From contig NZ_WVTD01000009.1 in assembly GCF_009856825.1 (NCBI RefSeq), positions 1 through 64,000 on the forward strand: a DNA stretch of 64,000 nt, in the 5' to 3' direction. Positions 50,713-60,225 of this stretch are shown here, one piece after another. Below the pieces are notes generated by a model. It was not told the origin of the DNA. It did not search any database and worked only from the letters and a program-made list of their open reading frames with translations. The DNA comes from Novosphingobium silvae (lineage in GTDB: Bacteria > Pseudomonadota > Alphaproteobacteria > Sphingomonadales > Sphingomonadaceae). Both the position numbers and the translations under genes were made by a program. Position 1 is the stretch's first letter; each line of letters begins with the position of its first letter.

Positions 50713-50928
50713 ATCCGTGTGGAGGAGTGCGCGCCTAGCAACCGATCGCGGGGAGCGCAATGGGTTTTGCGCAGCTTATCGCAAATAGCGCGGTCGATCC
50801 CCAGGGAAGGGGTCGCGGGTTGGCGGGCCCCTGGTGGAACAGCGGCGGTTCCCGGCGCTTCCTGTCGGGTGGCTGCAGTGCCGTGGACGCGCTAGCCTGC
50901 CGCATCCCTCTGGCAGAAGGCGCATCGC

Positions 50929-51459
50929 ATGATTCTAGGAGTTGTTCTTGCCGGAGGGCTGTCGCGGCGGTTCGGGAGCGACAAGGCGCTGGCGGAACTC
51001 GGCGGTCACACTCTGATCGCCCGCGCCGTGGATACGCTTTCGGGATGGTGCGAGCACGTCGTCGTCGCGGGACGGGAGACCGCTCCAGCTCCCACGCTGC
51101 CCGACTGGCCGCGCGCGGGCATGGGGCCACTGGCCGGGCTGGCGGCAGCGCTTCGCTTCGCGCAGGACGAAGGCTACGAGGCGGTGCTCAGTTGCGGCGT
51201 CGACGCGGCGGTGCTGCCCGAGGACCTTCCCCGCCTCTTGTCGCCGGGCCCCTCGTTCCTTGCCGAACAGCCGGTGATCGGCCTTTGGCCGCTCTCGTGC
51301 GTGCCCGTACTGGAAGAGCTGCTGCACGGGGAGGGCCCCCACTCGCTGTACCGGTTCGCCGGGAGCATCGGGGCGCGCGCGGTGGAAACGCCGCAGCCTG
51401 TTCCCAACATCAACACGCCGGCCGACCTCATAGCGCTGTCACGGTCGACGAAAGCCTGA
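50929..51459 (+). CDS. mobA: Molybdenum cofactor guanylyltransferase
   Basis: MobA attaches GMP to molybdopterin to form the bis-MGD cofactor. The 176-residue product has the signature GVVLAGGLSRRFGSDKALAE, with the GGxSxRxGxDK motif, GMGPLAGLAAALRFAQ, and the C-terminal NINTPADL block of MobA proteins. It is slightly shorter than Escherichia coli MobA (194). There are no other molybdenum cofactor genes in the window. It is adjacent to tRNA-Cys and the integrated element but has normal composition. Confidence 0.88.
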   Translation: MILGVVLAGGLSRRFGSDKALAELGGHTLIARAVDTLSGWCEHVVVAGRETAPAPTLPDWPRAGMGPLAGLAAALRFAQDEGYEAVLSCGVDAAVLPEDLPRLLSPGPSFLAEQPVIGLWPLSCVPVLEELLHGEGPHSLYRFAGSIGARAVETPQPVPNINTPADLIALSRSTKA

Positions 51460-51499
51460 CCTCGCGACGCTCGCGGTTCCACGGGGTGCAGGCGAGCAC

Positions 51500-52234
51500 T
51501 CAGAGCGCGGCAAGCACGGTGTGGCGCCGGGGTGCTCCGCACTGCGGAAAGTGCGCCGCAGCCGCCATCGTGCTGTCTGAAAGGGCGAGGCAGTATCCCC
51601 CGGCGCTTGCGGTCGCGATTGCGCCGGTCAGTCCCACAAATTCCAGCTTGCGCCGCAGCCGCGACATATGGACCGCGATGCTGTTGGTCTCGGGCATGAA
51701 GCCGAGGCGCCACACGTCATGGAGGAGGTCCTGCTTGGTGACCGTTTCGCCCGGCGTGTCGGACAGGCGCCAGAGGAGGGCGAACTCCCGCGGATTGAGG
51801 TTCATCGGCTTGCCGAACCCGTAGGCCTTGCGCGCCAGAAGGTCGAGCTCGAGATCGCCGAGCCGGCGGTGGCGAGGCAGCCAGCGGGTGAGTTCGGCAA
51901 GGCGCGATGCCCTTGCCTCGAATTCGCCGGGCTCGATCGTGCAGCTCACCGCTTCGCCGAAGCCCTCCTTGAGCAAGGCCGCGCGCTCATGCGCATCGGC
52001 CGCGCCCACCACGAGGATGAAGCGCCGCACCTCTTGCGGCAGGGCCAGTACGTCGCCCCAGGCGTGGCCGTCCGGCTCGCTTGCCTGGGCAAGGATGATG
52101 CATTCGGTGGAAGGCTCTCCCGCCTCCTCGAGGATCCACCCCGATTGGCGCAGGTCGCACCCTTGTGGAATCGCCCCCGGTCCCAGCCAACGAAATCGAT
52201 GAAGTGCGCTTCCCCGCACGTGATAGCTTGCCAT
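51500..52234 (-). CDS. Winged-helix regulator with a degenerate receiver-like N-terminus
   Basis: The 244-residue product has an OmpR/PhoB-type C-terminal winged helix (LDLLARKAYGFGKPMNLNPR, FALLWRLSDTPGETVTKQDL, NSIAVHMSRLRRKLEFVGLT). The N-terminal part (EECIILAQ-like strand near 40, RFILVVGAADAHERAALLKE) has a receiver-like order but I see no acidic pair or phosphoacceptor Asp. It may therefore be regulated without phosphorylation or by another signal. The start was chosen at MASYHVRGSAL. It lies in the 900-base stretch between mobA and the aminotransferase. Confidence 0.72.
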   Translation of the reverse strand: MASYHVRGSALHRFRWLGPGAIPQGCDLRQSGWILEEAGEPSTECIILAQASEPDGHAWGDVLALPQEVRRFILVVGAADAHERAALLKEGFGEAVSCTIEPGEFEARASRLAELTRWLPRHRRLGDLELDLLARKAYGFGKPMNLNPREFALLWRLSDTPGETVTKQDLLHDVWRLGFMPETNSIAVHMSRLRRKLEFVGLTGAIATASAGGYCLALSDSTMAAAAHFPQCGAPRRHTVLAAL

Positions 52235-52394
52235 GTGCCCCCCGGCGTCCTTGAGCCTGTGTCGGGGGCGAAACTGTCGTTCTTCAGTACCTCGGAACAA
52301 CACCTAAAATCTTACAGTACCAACCGGTTCGCTGGGGTGAAGCGCCGCACAAATCCGCGCTTTTTGGCGGAAGCTGTGCGGCGCGTGCATGCGA

Positions 52395-53594
52395 TCAGGT
52401 GGCCGGCGTATTCACGCCCTTGGACGCGAGGTAGCGCTTCACGTTGCGCGCCGCCTGGCGCAGGCGCTGCTCGTTCTCGACCATGGCGATTCGGACGAAG
52501 CCCTCGCCGTCCTCACCGTAGCCGACGCCCGGCGCCACCGCGACTTCGGCATGGGTCAGCAGCTGCTTGGAGAATTCCAGGCTGCCCATCTCCTTCAGGG
52601 CGGGAGGCAGCGGCGCCCAGGCGAACATCGAGGCCTTGGGCGGAGGGATGTCCCATCCGGCCCGGCCGAATGCCTCGACCATGACGTCGCGGCGCTTCTG
52701 GTAAAGCTCGCGGTTGCGCGCGACGATGTCCTGCGGGCCGTTCAGGGCAGCGCAGGCCGCCGCCTGGATCGGCGTGAAGGCGCCGTAGTCGAGGTAGGAC
52801 TTCACCCGCGTCAGCGCCGCGATCAGCTTCTGGTTGCCCACCGCAAAGCCGATGCGCCAGCCTGCCATGGAGTAGGTCTTGCTCATCGAGGTGAATTCGA
52901 CGGCGACGTCCTTCGCGCCCGGCACCTCGAGGATCGAGCGGGTCGGGTTCCCGTCGAAGTAGAGCTCGGAATAGGCGAGGTCGGACAGGATCCAGACCTT
53001 GTTCTCCTTGGCCCAGGCGACGAGGCGCTCGTAGAAGGCAAGGTCCACCGTCTCGGCCGTGGGGTTGGACGGATAGTTGACGATCAGGATCGAGGGGCGC
53101 GGCACGGTGAAGGCCATCGCGCGGTCGAGCGAGCGCCAGTAGTTCTCGTCCGGAGTGGTCGGCACCGAACGGATCGTGGCGCCGGCGATGATGAAGCCGA
53201 AGGTGTGGATCGGATAGCTGGGGTTCGGCGCCAGTACCACGTCACCGGGCGCGGTGATCGCGGTGGCGAGACTGGCGAGGCCCTCCTTCGAGCCCATGGT
53301 GACCACGACTTCGCGTTCGGGGTCGAGCTCGACGTTGAAGCGATTGGCGTAGTAGTTCGCCTGGGCGCGGCGCAATCCGGGGATGCCCTTAGACTGCGAA
53401 TAGCCGTGGGCGTCCGGCTTCTGGGTCACCTCGCACAGCTTGTCGAGCACGTGCTGGGGGGGCGGCAGGTCGGGATTGCCCATGCCGAGGTCGATGATGT
53501 CCTTGCCCGCCTGCCGCGCTGCGTGCCTCATCGCGTTCACTTCGGCGATGACATAGGGCGGCAGTCGCTTGATGCGGTAGAACTCGTCTTCCAT
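52395..53594 (-). CDS. alaC: Pyridoxal-phosphate aminotransferase, AlaC/LL-DAP-aminotransferase type
   Basis: The 399-residue fold type I aminotransferase has IDLGMGNPDLPPPQHVLDKL, VLAPNPSYPIHTFGFIIAGA, VNYPSNPTAETVDLAFYERL and the PLP-lysine region TSMSKTYSMAGWRIGFAVGN. AlaC-type enzymes use pyruvate or glutamate to make alanine, and related proteins transaminate LL-diaminopimelate. No closer assignment is possible. The start is at 53594. It is divergent from phaC with about 200 bases between. Confidence 0.85.
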   Translation of the reverse strand: MEDEFYRIKRLPPYVIAEVNAMRHAARQAGKDIIDLGMGNPDLPPPQHVLDKLCEVTQKPDAHGYSQSKGIPGLRRAQANYYANRFNVELDPEREVVVTMGSKEGLASLATAITAPGDVVLAPNPSYPIHTFGFIIAGATIRSVPTTPDENYWRSLDRAMAFTVPRPSILIVNYPSNPTAETVDLAFYERLVAWAKENKVWILSDLAYSELYFDGNPTRSILEVPGAKDVAVEFTSMSKTYSMAGWRIGFAVGNQKLIAALTRVKSYLDYGAFTPIQAAACAALNGPQDIVARNRELYQKRRDVMVEAFGRAGWDIPPPKASMFAWAPLPPALKEMGSLEFSKQLLTHAEVAVAPGVGYGEDGEGFVRIAMVENEQRLRQAARNVKRYLASKGVNTPAT

Positions 53595-53789
53595 GACCTT
53601 GATGTTTCCATATACGCCGCGGCAAAATGGCCGCCCGGTTCCTGTAGGGGATTACGTCGTTCGCGCAAATGGGGTCTGGCGAAAGATCGTTGCGCGTTTC
53701 ACTGCCCGGAAAGCGCGACAAGGGGACTCGACAGTGCCGGCGCGCGGCGTCAAACCGGGGAGAGCCAAGTGAATGGAGAGCGATTGCCG

Positions 53790-55685
53790 ATGGCCACCGA
53801 CGCCGACCTGACCAGCGACGTCACGCATGTCCCGCCCGTGGCCGAGACCAAGGCTCAGGCGCCGGGATTGTCCGCGTTGTTGGGGCAGATGGTTCCGGCC
53901 GGCGGCACGCCCGAGGCGGAGGCTGCGGTACACTGGGCCGAGATCGCCGGGCGGCTGCATTCGATGTGGACGGATTTCCAGGTCGAGCAGCTAGGCAAGG
54001 CCACCGAAAAGGCGCCGCAATTCGCCGATCCGATGAAGTGGATCGCGACGGCCGAAAGCGTCTTGCGCCAGTTGCCCTTCACCAATCCCGAAGTTCAGCA
54101 CAAGCTCTGGAACGACGGGCTTGCCCTCGCCAACTCGGTGTTCGGCCAGTTCGGGCTGGGTCCCAGGGGGCAGGAGGGTGCGCCGGTCGGCCCAGCGGAC
54201 GAACTGCAGCTTCCACGCAGCGACCGGCGCTTCGCGGACCCGGAATGGCGGCGCCAGCCCTTCTTCGCCTTCCTGCACCAGGCCTATCTGATGATGGGCG
54301 AGCAGATGCTTTCGATGGCCGATGCGGTCGAGGGGCTGGAGCCTGCGCGCAAGGCACAGCTGGTCTTTGCCACCCGCGCCATGGTGGACGCACTGAGCCC
54401 GGCGAATTTCCCGCTCACCAACCCGGTGGCGCTTGGCCGGGCGGCCGAAACCAAGGGCGAGAGCCTGGTGCGCGGCTTCGAGAACATGCTCGACGACATG
54501 CGCAAGGGCCAGCTCACCCACACCCGACCCGGTGCTTTCGTTCTGGGCGAGAACATCGCGGTGACGCCGGGCAAGGTGGTGTTCGAGACGCCGCTGTACC
54601 AGCTGATCCAGTACACGCCGACGACCGACCGCGTGCTCGGCACCCCGCTGCTGATCTTCCCCCCCTGGATCAACCGCTTCTACATCCTCGACCTGAACGC
54701 GAAGAAGAGCTTCGTGCGCTGGGCGGTGGAGCAGGGCATCACGGTGTTCATGGTCTCGTGGAAGTCGGCCGACGCGTCGATGGCGGAACTGGTCTGGGAC
54801 GACTACATCGCCGCGCAGATCGAGGCGATCGATGCCGTGCGCGCGCGGCTCGATGTCCCGGCGGTTCACACCATCGGCTACTGCGTGGCGGGCACGACCC
54901 TGGCGGCGACGCTTGCGGTGCTCGCCCGGCACGGCGAAGAGGCCAAGGTCGCGAGCGCCACCTTCTTCACCGCGCAGGTCGACTTCGAGGAAGCCGGCGA
55001 CCTCAAGCACTTCATCGACGATACCCAGATCGAGACGGTGGGTCACCTCTCGCCCGAAGGCTACCTCGATGGGCGCTATCTGGCCGCAACGTTCAACATC
55101 CTGCGCGGCAACGATCTCATCTGGAGCTACGTCGAAAACAATTACCTGAAAGGCGAGGAATACCCCGCCTTCGACCTGCTCCACTGGAACGGCGACGTCA
55201 CCAATCTGCCCGCGCGCTGGCATCGCGACTACCTGCGCGACCTCTATCGCGACAATCGGCTCGTCGTGGCCGATTCGCTTCAGGCGGGCGGCACCGCCAT
55301 CGACTTGCGGCGCATTTCGACACCGACCTATATCCAGGCCGGGCGCGAGGACCACATCGCGCCGGCGTCCAGCGTGTGGAAGCTCACTCGCTATCTTTCG
55401 GGGCCACAGACCTTCGTGCTTGCGGGATCGGGCCACATCGCTGGCGTGGTGAACCCGCCATCCTCGGGCAAGTACCAGTACTGGACGAACGAAGGCGGGC
55501 CAGAGACGCTGGAGGACTTCATCGCAGGTGCAACCGAGCATCCGGGAAGCTGGTGGCCGCACTGGGCGGCATGGCTGCGCGCCCGCGACGACGCGGAAGT
55601 GCCGGCACGCGGCAAGCGGCGGCCTGGCGGTCGCGGAGACACGGTGATCGAGGACGCCCCCGGCCGCTACGTCGCGGCGCGCTGA
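53790..55685 (+). CDS. phaC: Class I poly(3-hydroxyalkanoate) synthase
   Basis: PhaC polymerises (R)-3-hydroxyacyl-CoA into polyhydroxyalkanoate granules. The 631-residue product has the lipase-box-like nucleophile TIGYCVAGTTLAATLAVLAR, with Cys near residue 368, GTPLLIFPPWINRFYILDLN upstream, and the Asp/His pair in YIQAGREDHIAPASSVW and LAGSGHIAGVVNPPSSGKYQ. Length and motifs fit class I. The ATG at 53790 has GGAGAG nine bases upstream; the frame is open far upstream across the aminotransferase, which is an artefact. A phasin gene follows after about 290 bases. Confidence 0.95.
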   Translation: MATDADLTSDVTHVPPVAETKAQAPGLSALLGQMVPAGGTPEAEAAVHWAEIAGRLHSMWTDFQVEQLGKATEKAPQFADPMKWIATAESVLRQLPFTNPEVQHKLWNDGLALANSVFGQFGLGPRGQEGAPVGPADELQLPRSDRRFADPEWRRQPFFAFLHQAYLMMGEQMLSMADAVEGLEPARKAQLVFATRAMVDALSPANFPLTNPVALGRAAETKGESLVRGFENMLDDMRKGQLTHTRPGAFVLGENIAVTPGKVVFETPLYQLIQYTPTTDRVLGTPLLIFPPWINRFYILDLNAKKSFVRWAVEQGITVFMVSWKSADASMAELVWDDYIAAQIEAIDAVRARLDVPAVHTIGYCVAGTTLAATLAVLARHGEEAKVASATFFTAQVDFEEAGDLKHFIDDTQIETVGHLSPEGYLDGRYLAATFNILRGNDLIWSYVENNYLKGEEYPAFDLLHWNGDVTNLPARWHRDYLRDLYRDNRLVVADSLQAGGTAIDLRRISTPTYIQAGREDHIAPASSVWKLTRYLSGPQTFVLAGSGHIAGVVNPPSSGKYQYWTNEGGPETLEDFIAGATEHPGSWWPHWAAWLRARDDAEVPARGKRRPGGRGDTVIEDAPGRYVAAR

Positions 55686-55756
55686 ACCGCCCCAATTCGG
55701 CTTAGCGGCACGCCGGTCCGGGTAAAAGATGCGCTAGATTGATAGCTGTGACACAC

Positions 55757-55888
55757 TGCAGCAATCCAATCGGCTGTACCTTGCTTGAGGCCTGCACACC
55801 TCTGGCATTGTGCGCTGCAGCATCGTTTTGCAGTGCAGCATTCGTCAGTTGACTTCGCTTGTGCAAAAATCTATTTTGCGTCGCAGCA
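55757..55888. promoter_or_regulatory. TGCAGCA repeats upstream of the phasin gene
   Basis: TGCAGCA occurs at 55757-55763, 55816-55822 and 55834-55840, with a related CGCAGCA at 55882-55888. TGC-rich sites are recognised by the PhaR repressor in polyhydroxyalkanoate producers such as Paracoccus. No phaR gene is in this window. Confidence 0.5.
55849..55877 (+). promoter_or_regulatory. Sigma-70 promoter for the phasin gene
   Basis: TTGACT at 55849-55854 and TATTTT at 55872-55877 are 17 bases apart. The spacing and both boxes are close to consensus, unusually clear for this GC-rich genome, and the TGCAGCA repeats surround the promoter. Confidence 0.65.
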
Positions 55889-55973
55889 ACCGTTCGAACG
55901 AATCGTAAGTTATCTTCCGCAAGGGTCTTCCGGGCCCGAGGTTCACGTTCTCACCAAGGCTGGATTTTCCCAC

Positions 55974-56972
55974 ATGGCCGATAACGAAGATACCAAGGAT
56001 ACCAAGAACAGGGCCGCTGCCGCGGCTACAAAGCCCGCGGTCCTGCCGGGCATTCCCACTCAGTCGGCCGCGAAGGCGCCAGAAACTCCCAAGCCGGGGG
56101 CGTTCAAAGCTACTGCAGGTGCCCCTCCGTCGGTTCCGGCGCAAGTCGTCGAAGCCGCCAAGGCCGTTGCAGGATCGGCTGCCAAGGGCGCCTCTGCCGC
56201 TCCGGAAATCGGTGGTGGCAAGCAGAAGCTGATCAAGCCGAGGGCAGCGCCCGGTATCGCCAAGCCTGCCGTCGCCGAGCCCAAAGCTTCGGAGGCGGCT
56301 GCCGTGCCACAGGTAAAGTCCAGCGCGCCTGCCGGGCAGGTGGCCAGCCCGTCTTCCTCCCCTGCTGAGCCCGCGAAGGACGATGCTGAGGACGTGAAGG
56401 CTGCGGCGCTGCCTAACCCGGCCCCGGCTGCGGCCAGCTACGCCGAACCAAGCCCCGCTATCGATACCCAGCCCACCACCGGTACAAAGCCCGCCTTTGC
56501 AGGCCTTTTCACCAATTTCATGCTCGAGGAACACAACATGGACATGAGCAATAACTTCGCCGGCATCCAGGACGCCATGACCGAAGCACAGGCAAAGGCG
56601 AAGGCTGCCTTCGACAAGAGCACCAGTGTGCTGGGCGAAGTGAGCGAGTTCGCCAAGGGCAACGTCGAGGCCGTCGTCGAATCGGGCAAGATCATGGTCG
56701 AGGGCATGCAGGGCTTCGGCTCGGAGCTCGTCGCAGAGGGCCGTACCGCTTTCGAGACCATGACCGGCGACATCAAGGAACTCGCTGCCGCCAAGTCGCC
56801 CACCGACTTCTTCAAGATCCAGGGTGACATGGTGCGCAAGAACTTCGACAGCGCCGTCGCCTACAGCTCGAAGAACAGCGAAGCCATGCTCAAGCTGTTC
56901 AGCGACTCGTTCGCTCCCATCTCGGGCCGGATGAGCGTCGCCATGGAAAAGGCGCGCTCGGTCTCGGTCTGA
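55974..56972 (+). CDS. Phasin with a long Ala/Pro/Lys-rich N-terminal extension
   Basis: Phasins coat polyhydroxyalkanoate granules. The 332-residue product has an Ala/Pro/Lys-rich disordered first part (to about residue 185) with repeated AAAP and KPA-type units. The phasin domain follows ([60 protein letters not shown]). An internal ATG at 56538 has GAGGA seven bases upstream and would give a typical 144-residue phasin, so two forms may be made. Start at 55974 is the ATG of [11 protein letters not shown]. It is downstream of phaC and has its own promoter. Confidence 0.9.
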   Translation: MADNEDTKDTKNRAAAAATKPAVLPGIPTQSAAKAPETPKPGAFKATAGAPPSVPAQVVEAAKAVAGSAAKGASAAPEIGGGKQKLIKPRAAPGIAKPAVAEPKASEAAAVPQVKSSAPAGQVASPSSSPAEPAKDDAEDVKAAALPNPAPAAASYAEPSPAIDTQPTTGTKPAFAGLFTNFMLEEHNMDMSNNFAGIQDAMTEAQAKAKAAFDKSTSVLGEVSEFAKGNVEAVVESGKIMVEGMQGFGSELVAEGRTAFETMTGDIKELAAAKSPTDFFKIQGDMVRKNFDSAVAYSSKNSEAMLKLFSDSFAPISGRMSVAMEKARSVSV

Positions 56973-57093
56973 GCGGCCGGGCTGCTCCCGCCGTCCGAAT
57001 GAACCCGTTCATCGGACCGGTGGGGCGCCAAATCCAAGAATGTGGTCCGGGGCATCTTGTTATCAGGTGCCCCGGTACGATATTCTGGGCACC

Positions 57094-57504
57094 ATGACTT
57101 CCCTGATCGCCGATTCCGAACCTGTCCTTCGTCCCAGCGCGTCCGCCTGGATTGCGCCCGTGGGCGGCGAGGGGGAAGATGGCGGCGGTGACCGCGGCAC
57201 GGATGGCGACCAGGAAGTCGGCATCGCGACCAAGACCCGCGCCAAGCCCAAGAAGCCGAGCCAGTTTAAGGTGCTGATGCTCAACGACGACTATACCCCG
57301 ATGGAATTCGTGGTGATGGTCCTCAAGCGGTTCTTCAACATGGACCTCGAGCAGGCCACGCGGGTGATGCTCCACGTCCACCAGAAGGGCGTGGGGGTCT
57401 GCGGAATCTTCCCCTACGAAATTGCGGAAACAAAGGTGAACCAGGTGATGGATTTTGCCCGGCAGAACCAGCATCCGCTCCAGTGCACGCTGGAGAAGGC
57501 CTGA
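57094..57504 (+). CDS. clpS: ATP-dependent Clp protease adaptor ClpS
   Basis: ClpS delivers N-end-rule substrates to ClpA-ClpP. The 136-residue product has the core [20 protein letters not shown] with the binding-pocket Asp/Asn pair, followed by [20 protein letters not shown] and [19 protein letters not shown]. The N-terminal 50 residues are acidic and Gly-rich, longer than in Escherichia coli. The start was placed at [12 protein letters not shown]. clpA is not next to it. Confidence 0.93.
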   Translation: MTSLIADSEPVLRPSASAWIAPVGGEGEDGGGDRGTDGDQEVGIATKTRAKPKKPSQFKVLMLNDDYTPMEFVVMVLKRFFNMDLEQATRVMLHVHQKGVGVCGIFPYEIAETKVNQVMDFARQNQHPLQCTLEKA

Positions 57505-57739
57505 GCCAAGGACGGCCGAGCCGCCGGGAAGCGCTAGCGCAAAAGCTGCTTTTGCCGTCCCCACGGGCGGCAACCTTGCCTCTCCGCCAACGTTAGAGCA
57601 CAGGCCATTGGCCGCCTATCCGGACGTGCCATGCAGGCTCGTGCCGCCGCATGACGACAAATTGCTTTGCCCGCGCGGTCCCAGCCGTTAAGGGCCGGGG
57701 GAACGGTTCAGTGACGACGCCGGTCGGAAAGTGCTCTAG

Positions 57740-58966
57740 TTGAAGTTCATCAACGACATCGACCGGTATATCCTTCGCCTCGTGCTGATGCCGATGTTCG
57801 GCATCTTCCTGCTTGCCGCGTCGCTTCTCGTCATGGACAAGATGCTGCGCCTGTTCGATTTCGTCGCCACCGAAGGCGGACCGATCGGCGTCGTCTTCAA
57901 GATGCTGGCGAACATGCTGCCCGAATATGCCAGTCTCGCCATCCCGCTTGGCCTGATGCTCGGCATCCTGCTCGCCTTCCGCAAGCTGGCGACCAGTAGC
58001 GAACTCGACGTGATGCGCGCGGTGGGCCTCAGCTACACCCGCATGCTTCGGGTACCCTACATGATCACCGTCGTGCTGGTGGTGTGCAACTTCGCCATCG
58101 TCGGTTACCTGCAGCCGCTTGCGCGCTACTACTACGAAGAGCTGAACTACGAGCTCAAGTCCGGTGCGCTGGGCGCTTCCATCAAAGTGGGCGAGTTCAC
58201 CGCGCTCAAGGACCGCATCGCCCTGCGCATCGACGAGAGCCGCGACAACGGTCAGCGGCTGATGGGTATTTTCGCGCGTCTCTCAAACGACAAGGGTCAG
58301 GTCCTTTCGATCTCGGCGCGGGAAGGCCGGTTCCTCGCGCTTAAGGACCATCCGGACACGATCATCTTCCGCCTCGAGCAGGGCCAGATCATCCAGGACA
58401 TGCCCGGCCAGATGCCGCGCGTCCTGTCCTTCACCAGGCACGACCTTCCCATCGAGCTCCCAGCGATCGAGAAATTCCGCCAGCGCGGTGGGCAGGAGCG
58501 CGAATACCTCCTGCCCGAGCTCATGAAGCTGGGCTGGAACAAGGAAATCCCGCGCGAGGATCGGGTGTCGAGCCAGGCGAACTTCAACTACCGCATGGTG
58601 GAAGTGGTCATGATGCTGCTCCTGCCGCTGCTGGCGGTTGCGCTCGCCATTCCTCCCAAGCGGTCGACCTCGGCGCTGGGCCTGTTCGTTTCGATCGTGA
58701 TGGTGGTGGCCTATCACAAGGTCAACCAGTACGCGAACGACGTCGCCTCGCTTGGCAAGATCAGCCCGATCCTGGGTCTGTGGGGCCCCTTCTTCGTATT
58801 CGCGGCGCTGATCGTGTGGATGTACTGGAAAGTCGCCTACGTGCCGGGCGGGCAGCCGCTGGGCTGGCTGGAGACGGCTTCGAGCAAGATCATGAAGCGC
58901 GTGAAGTCGCTGCTGCGCCGGAACAGGCGCGGCCCGATCCTGCCCGTGCCGGCGGAACAGGGCTGA
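57740..58966 (+). CDS. lptF: LPS export permease LptF
   Basis: LptF is half of the LptB2FG transporter that extracts lipopolysaccharide from the inner membrane. The 408-residue product has the N-terminal spans IDRYILRLVLMPMFGIFLLA and MLANMLPEYASLAIPLGLML, a large periplasmic beta-jellyroll domain in the middle, and C-terminal spans (MVEVVMMLLLPLLAVALAIP, GPFFVFAALIVWMYWKVAYV). The start is a TTG giving MKFINDIDRYIL; no closer ATG is in frame. lptG follows with a gap of only seven bases. Confidence 0.94.
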   Translation: MKFINDIDRYILRLVLMPMFGIFLLAASLLVMDKMLRLFDFVATEGGPIGVVFKMLANMLPEYASLAIPLGLMLGILLAFRKLATSSELDVMRAVGLSYTRMLRVPYMITVVLVVCNFAIVGYLQPLARYYYEELNYELKSGALGASIKVGEFTALKDRIALRIDESRDNGQRLMGIFARLSNDKGQVLSISAREGRFLALKDHPDTIIFRLEQGQIIQDMPGQMPRVLSFTRHDLPIELPAIEKFRQRGGQEREYLLPELMKLGWNKEIPREDRVSSQANFNYRMVEVVMMLLLPLLAVALAIPPKRSTSALGLFVSIVMVVAYHKVNQYANDVASLGKISPILGLWGPFFVFAALIVWMYWKVAYVPGGQPLGWLETASSKIMKRVKSLLRRNRRGPILPVPAEQG

Positions 58967-58973
58967 CATACAG

Positions 58974-60065
58974 ATGGAATTCTTCCCCTCCCGCACGCTG
59001 ACACTGTACCTTGCGCGGCTTTTCGTCACCCGCATCCTCGCCGTGCTCATCATGCTGGTGCTGGTGCTGCAGGTCCTCGACCTGCTGGGAGAGAGCGGCG
59101 ACATCCTGGCCCACCCGGGCAACGGCCAGATGCAGCTCCTCTACTATGTGAGCCTGCGCGTGCCGCAGCTTGTCGCCCGCTTCCTGCCCTATTCGGTGCT
59201 GCTGGCCACGATCATCACGCTGGCGACGCTCAACCAGAACAGCGAAGTCATATCGATGAAGGCGGCCGGGCTTTCGGCGCACCAGGTGCTGGCGCCGCTG
59301 ATCATGACCGCGCTCGTCATCTCGGGCCTGAGCCTTGCCTTCAACGAGCGCGTGGTGACCCGCGCGACCTCGACGCTGGCAGCGTGGGAGGCGGTGGACT
59401 ATGGCCCCGTACCCGAGGCGACTGCGGCGAAGGCCAACCTCTACCTTGCCGACGGGCGCGACCTGCTGCTCGCGCAGTCGCTGACGGGCGAGGGCGACCG
59501 AATGGTGCTGAACGGCGTCACCTTCTATCGCCGCGATGCCAACGACATGATCGTAGAGCAGCTGCGCGCCGACCGCGCCACCTACCTGAACCCGGGCTGG
59601 AAGATGGACCGGCCGGTCAAGTTCGACGTCGCCGCGGCGCGGACCACGCAGCTTGCCTCCGCGACGATCGCGCCGGGGATCACGCCGGCCAAGATCTACC
59701 TCTCCAAGGTGGATGCCGACGCCGAGGACATCTTTACCCTGTCGCGCTCGATCGCGGCCGTGCGCGAGGCCGGGCAACGGACGAGCGAGCTGGACGCGGC
59801 ATGGTGGCACAAGCTTTCCGGGCCGCTCTCATCGGCGCTGATGCCTTTGCTGGGAGCGGTCGCCGCCTTCGGACTGGCCCGTTCGGGCGCGCTGCTGATC
59901 CGCGCCGTGATCGGCATGGCCTTGGGTTTCGCCTACTTCGTGTTCGACAACGCGGCTCTGGCCATGGGCAATTTCGGCGGATACCCGCCTTTCATTGCGG
60001 CCTGGGCACCGTTCCTGCTGTTCGCCCTTATCGGCGAAACGGTGCTGATCCGCACCGAAGAATGA
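58974..60065 (+). CDS. lptG: LPS export permease LptG
   Basis: LptG pairs with LptF. The 363-residue product has SRTLTLYLARLFVTRILAVL and FLPYSVLLATIITLATLNQN at the N-terminus, a periplasmic domain, and PLLGAVAAFGLARSGALLIR and AWAPFLLFALIGETVLIRTE near the C-terminus. It is six spans like LptF. The tight lptF-lptG pair is conserved across Gram-negatives. Confidence 0.94.
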   Translation: MEFFPSRTLTLYLARLFVTRILAVLIMLVLVLQVLDLLGESGDILAHPGNGQMQLLYYVSLRVPQLVARFLPYSVLLATIITLATLNQNSEVISMKAAGLSAHQVLAPLIMTALVISGLSLAFNERVVTRATSTLAAWEAVDYGPVPEATAAKANLYLADGRDLLLAQSLTGEGDRMVLNGVTFYRRDANDMIVEQLRADRATYLNPGWKMDRPVKFDVAAARTTQLASATIAPGITPAKIYLSKVDADAEDIFTLSRSIAAVREAGQRTSELDAAWWHKLSGPLSSALMPLLGAVAAFGLARSGALLIRAVIGMALGFAYFVFDNAALAMGNFGGYPPFIAAWAPFLLFALIGETVLIRTEE

Positions 60066-60225
60066 GCTGAGGCAGGGCGGCAGGCCTCCAGCCTGTGCGT
60101 CCGAAGTCAGGTGAGGGCGATGGTCCGTGAGCGCTGTTGGGCGATCCGCCTCCCGCCGGAAGCTTCTTCGCTGATAGAGGGACAGTCTTCCGACACGGGC
60201 TTTTCAGCCCGCCCCCAGCCTTTCC

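Noticed and set aside
52389..53789. A 460-codon upward extension of phaC antisense to the aminotransferase
   Set aside because: The aminotransferase on the other strand is clearly real, and PhaC similarity begins at the chosen start.
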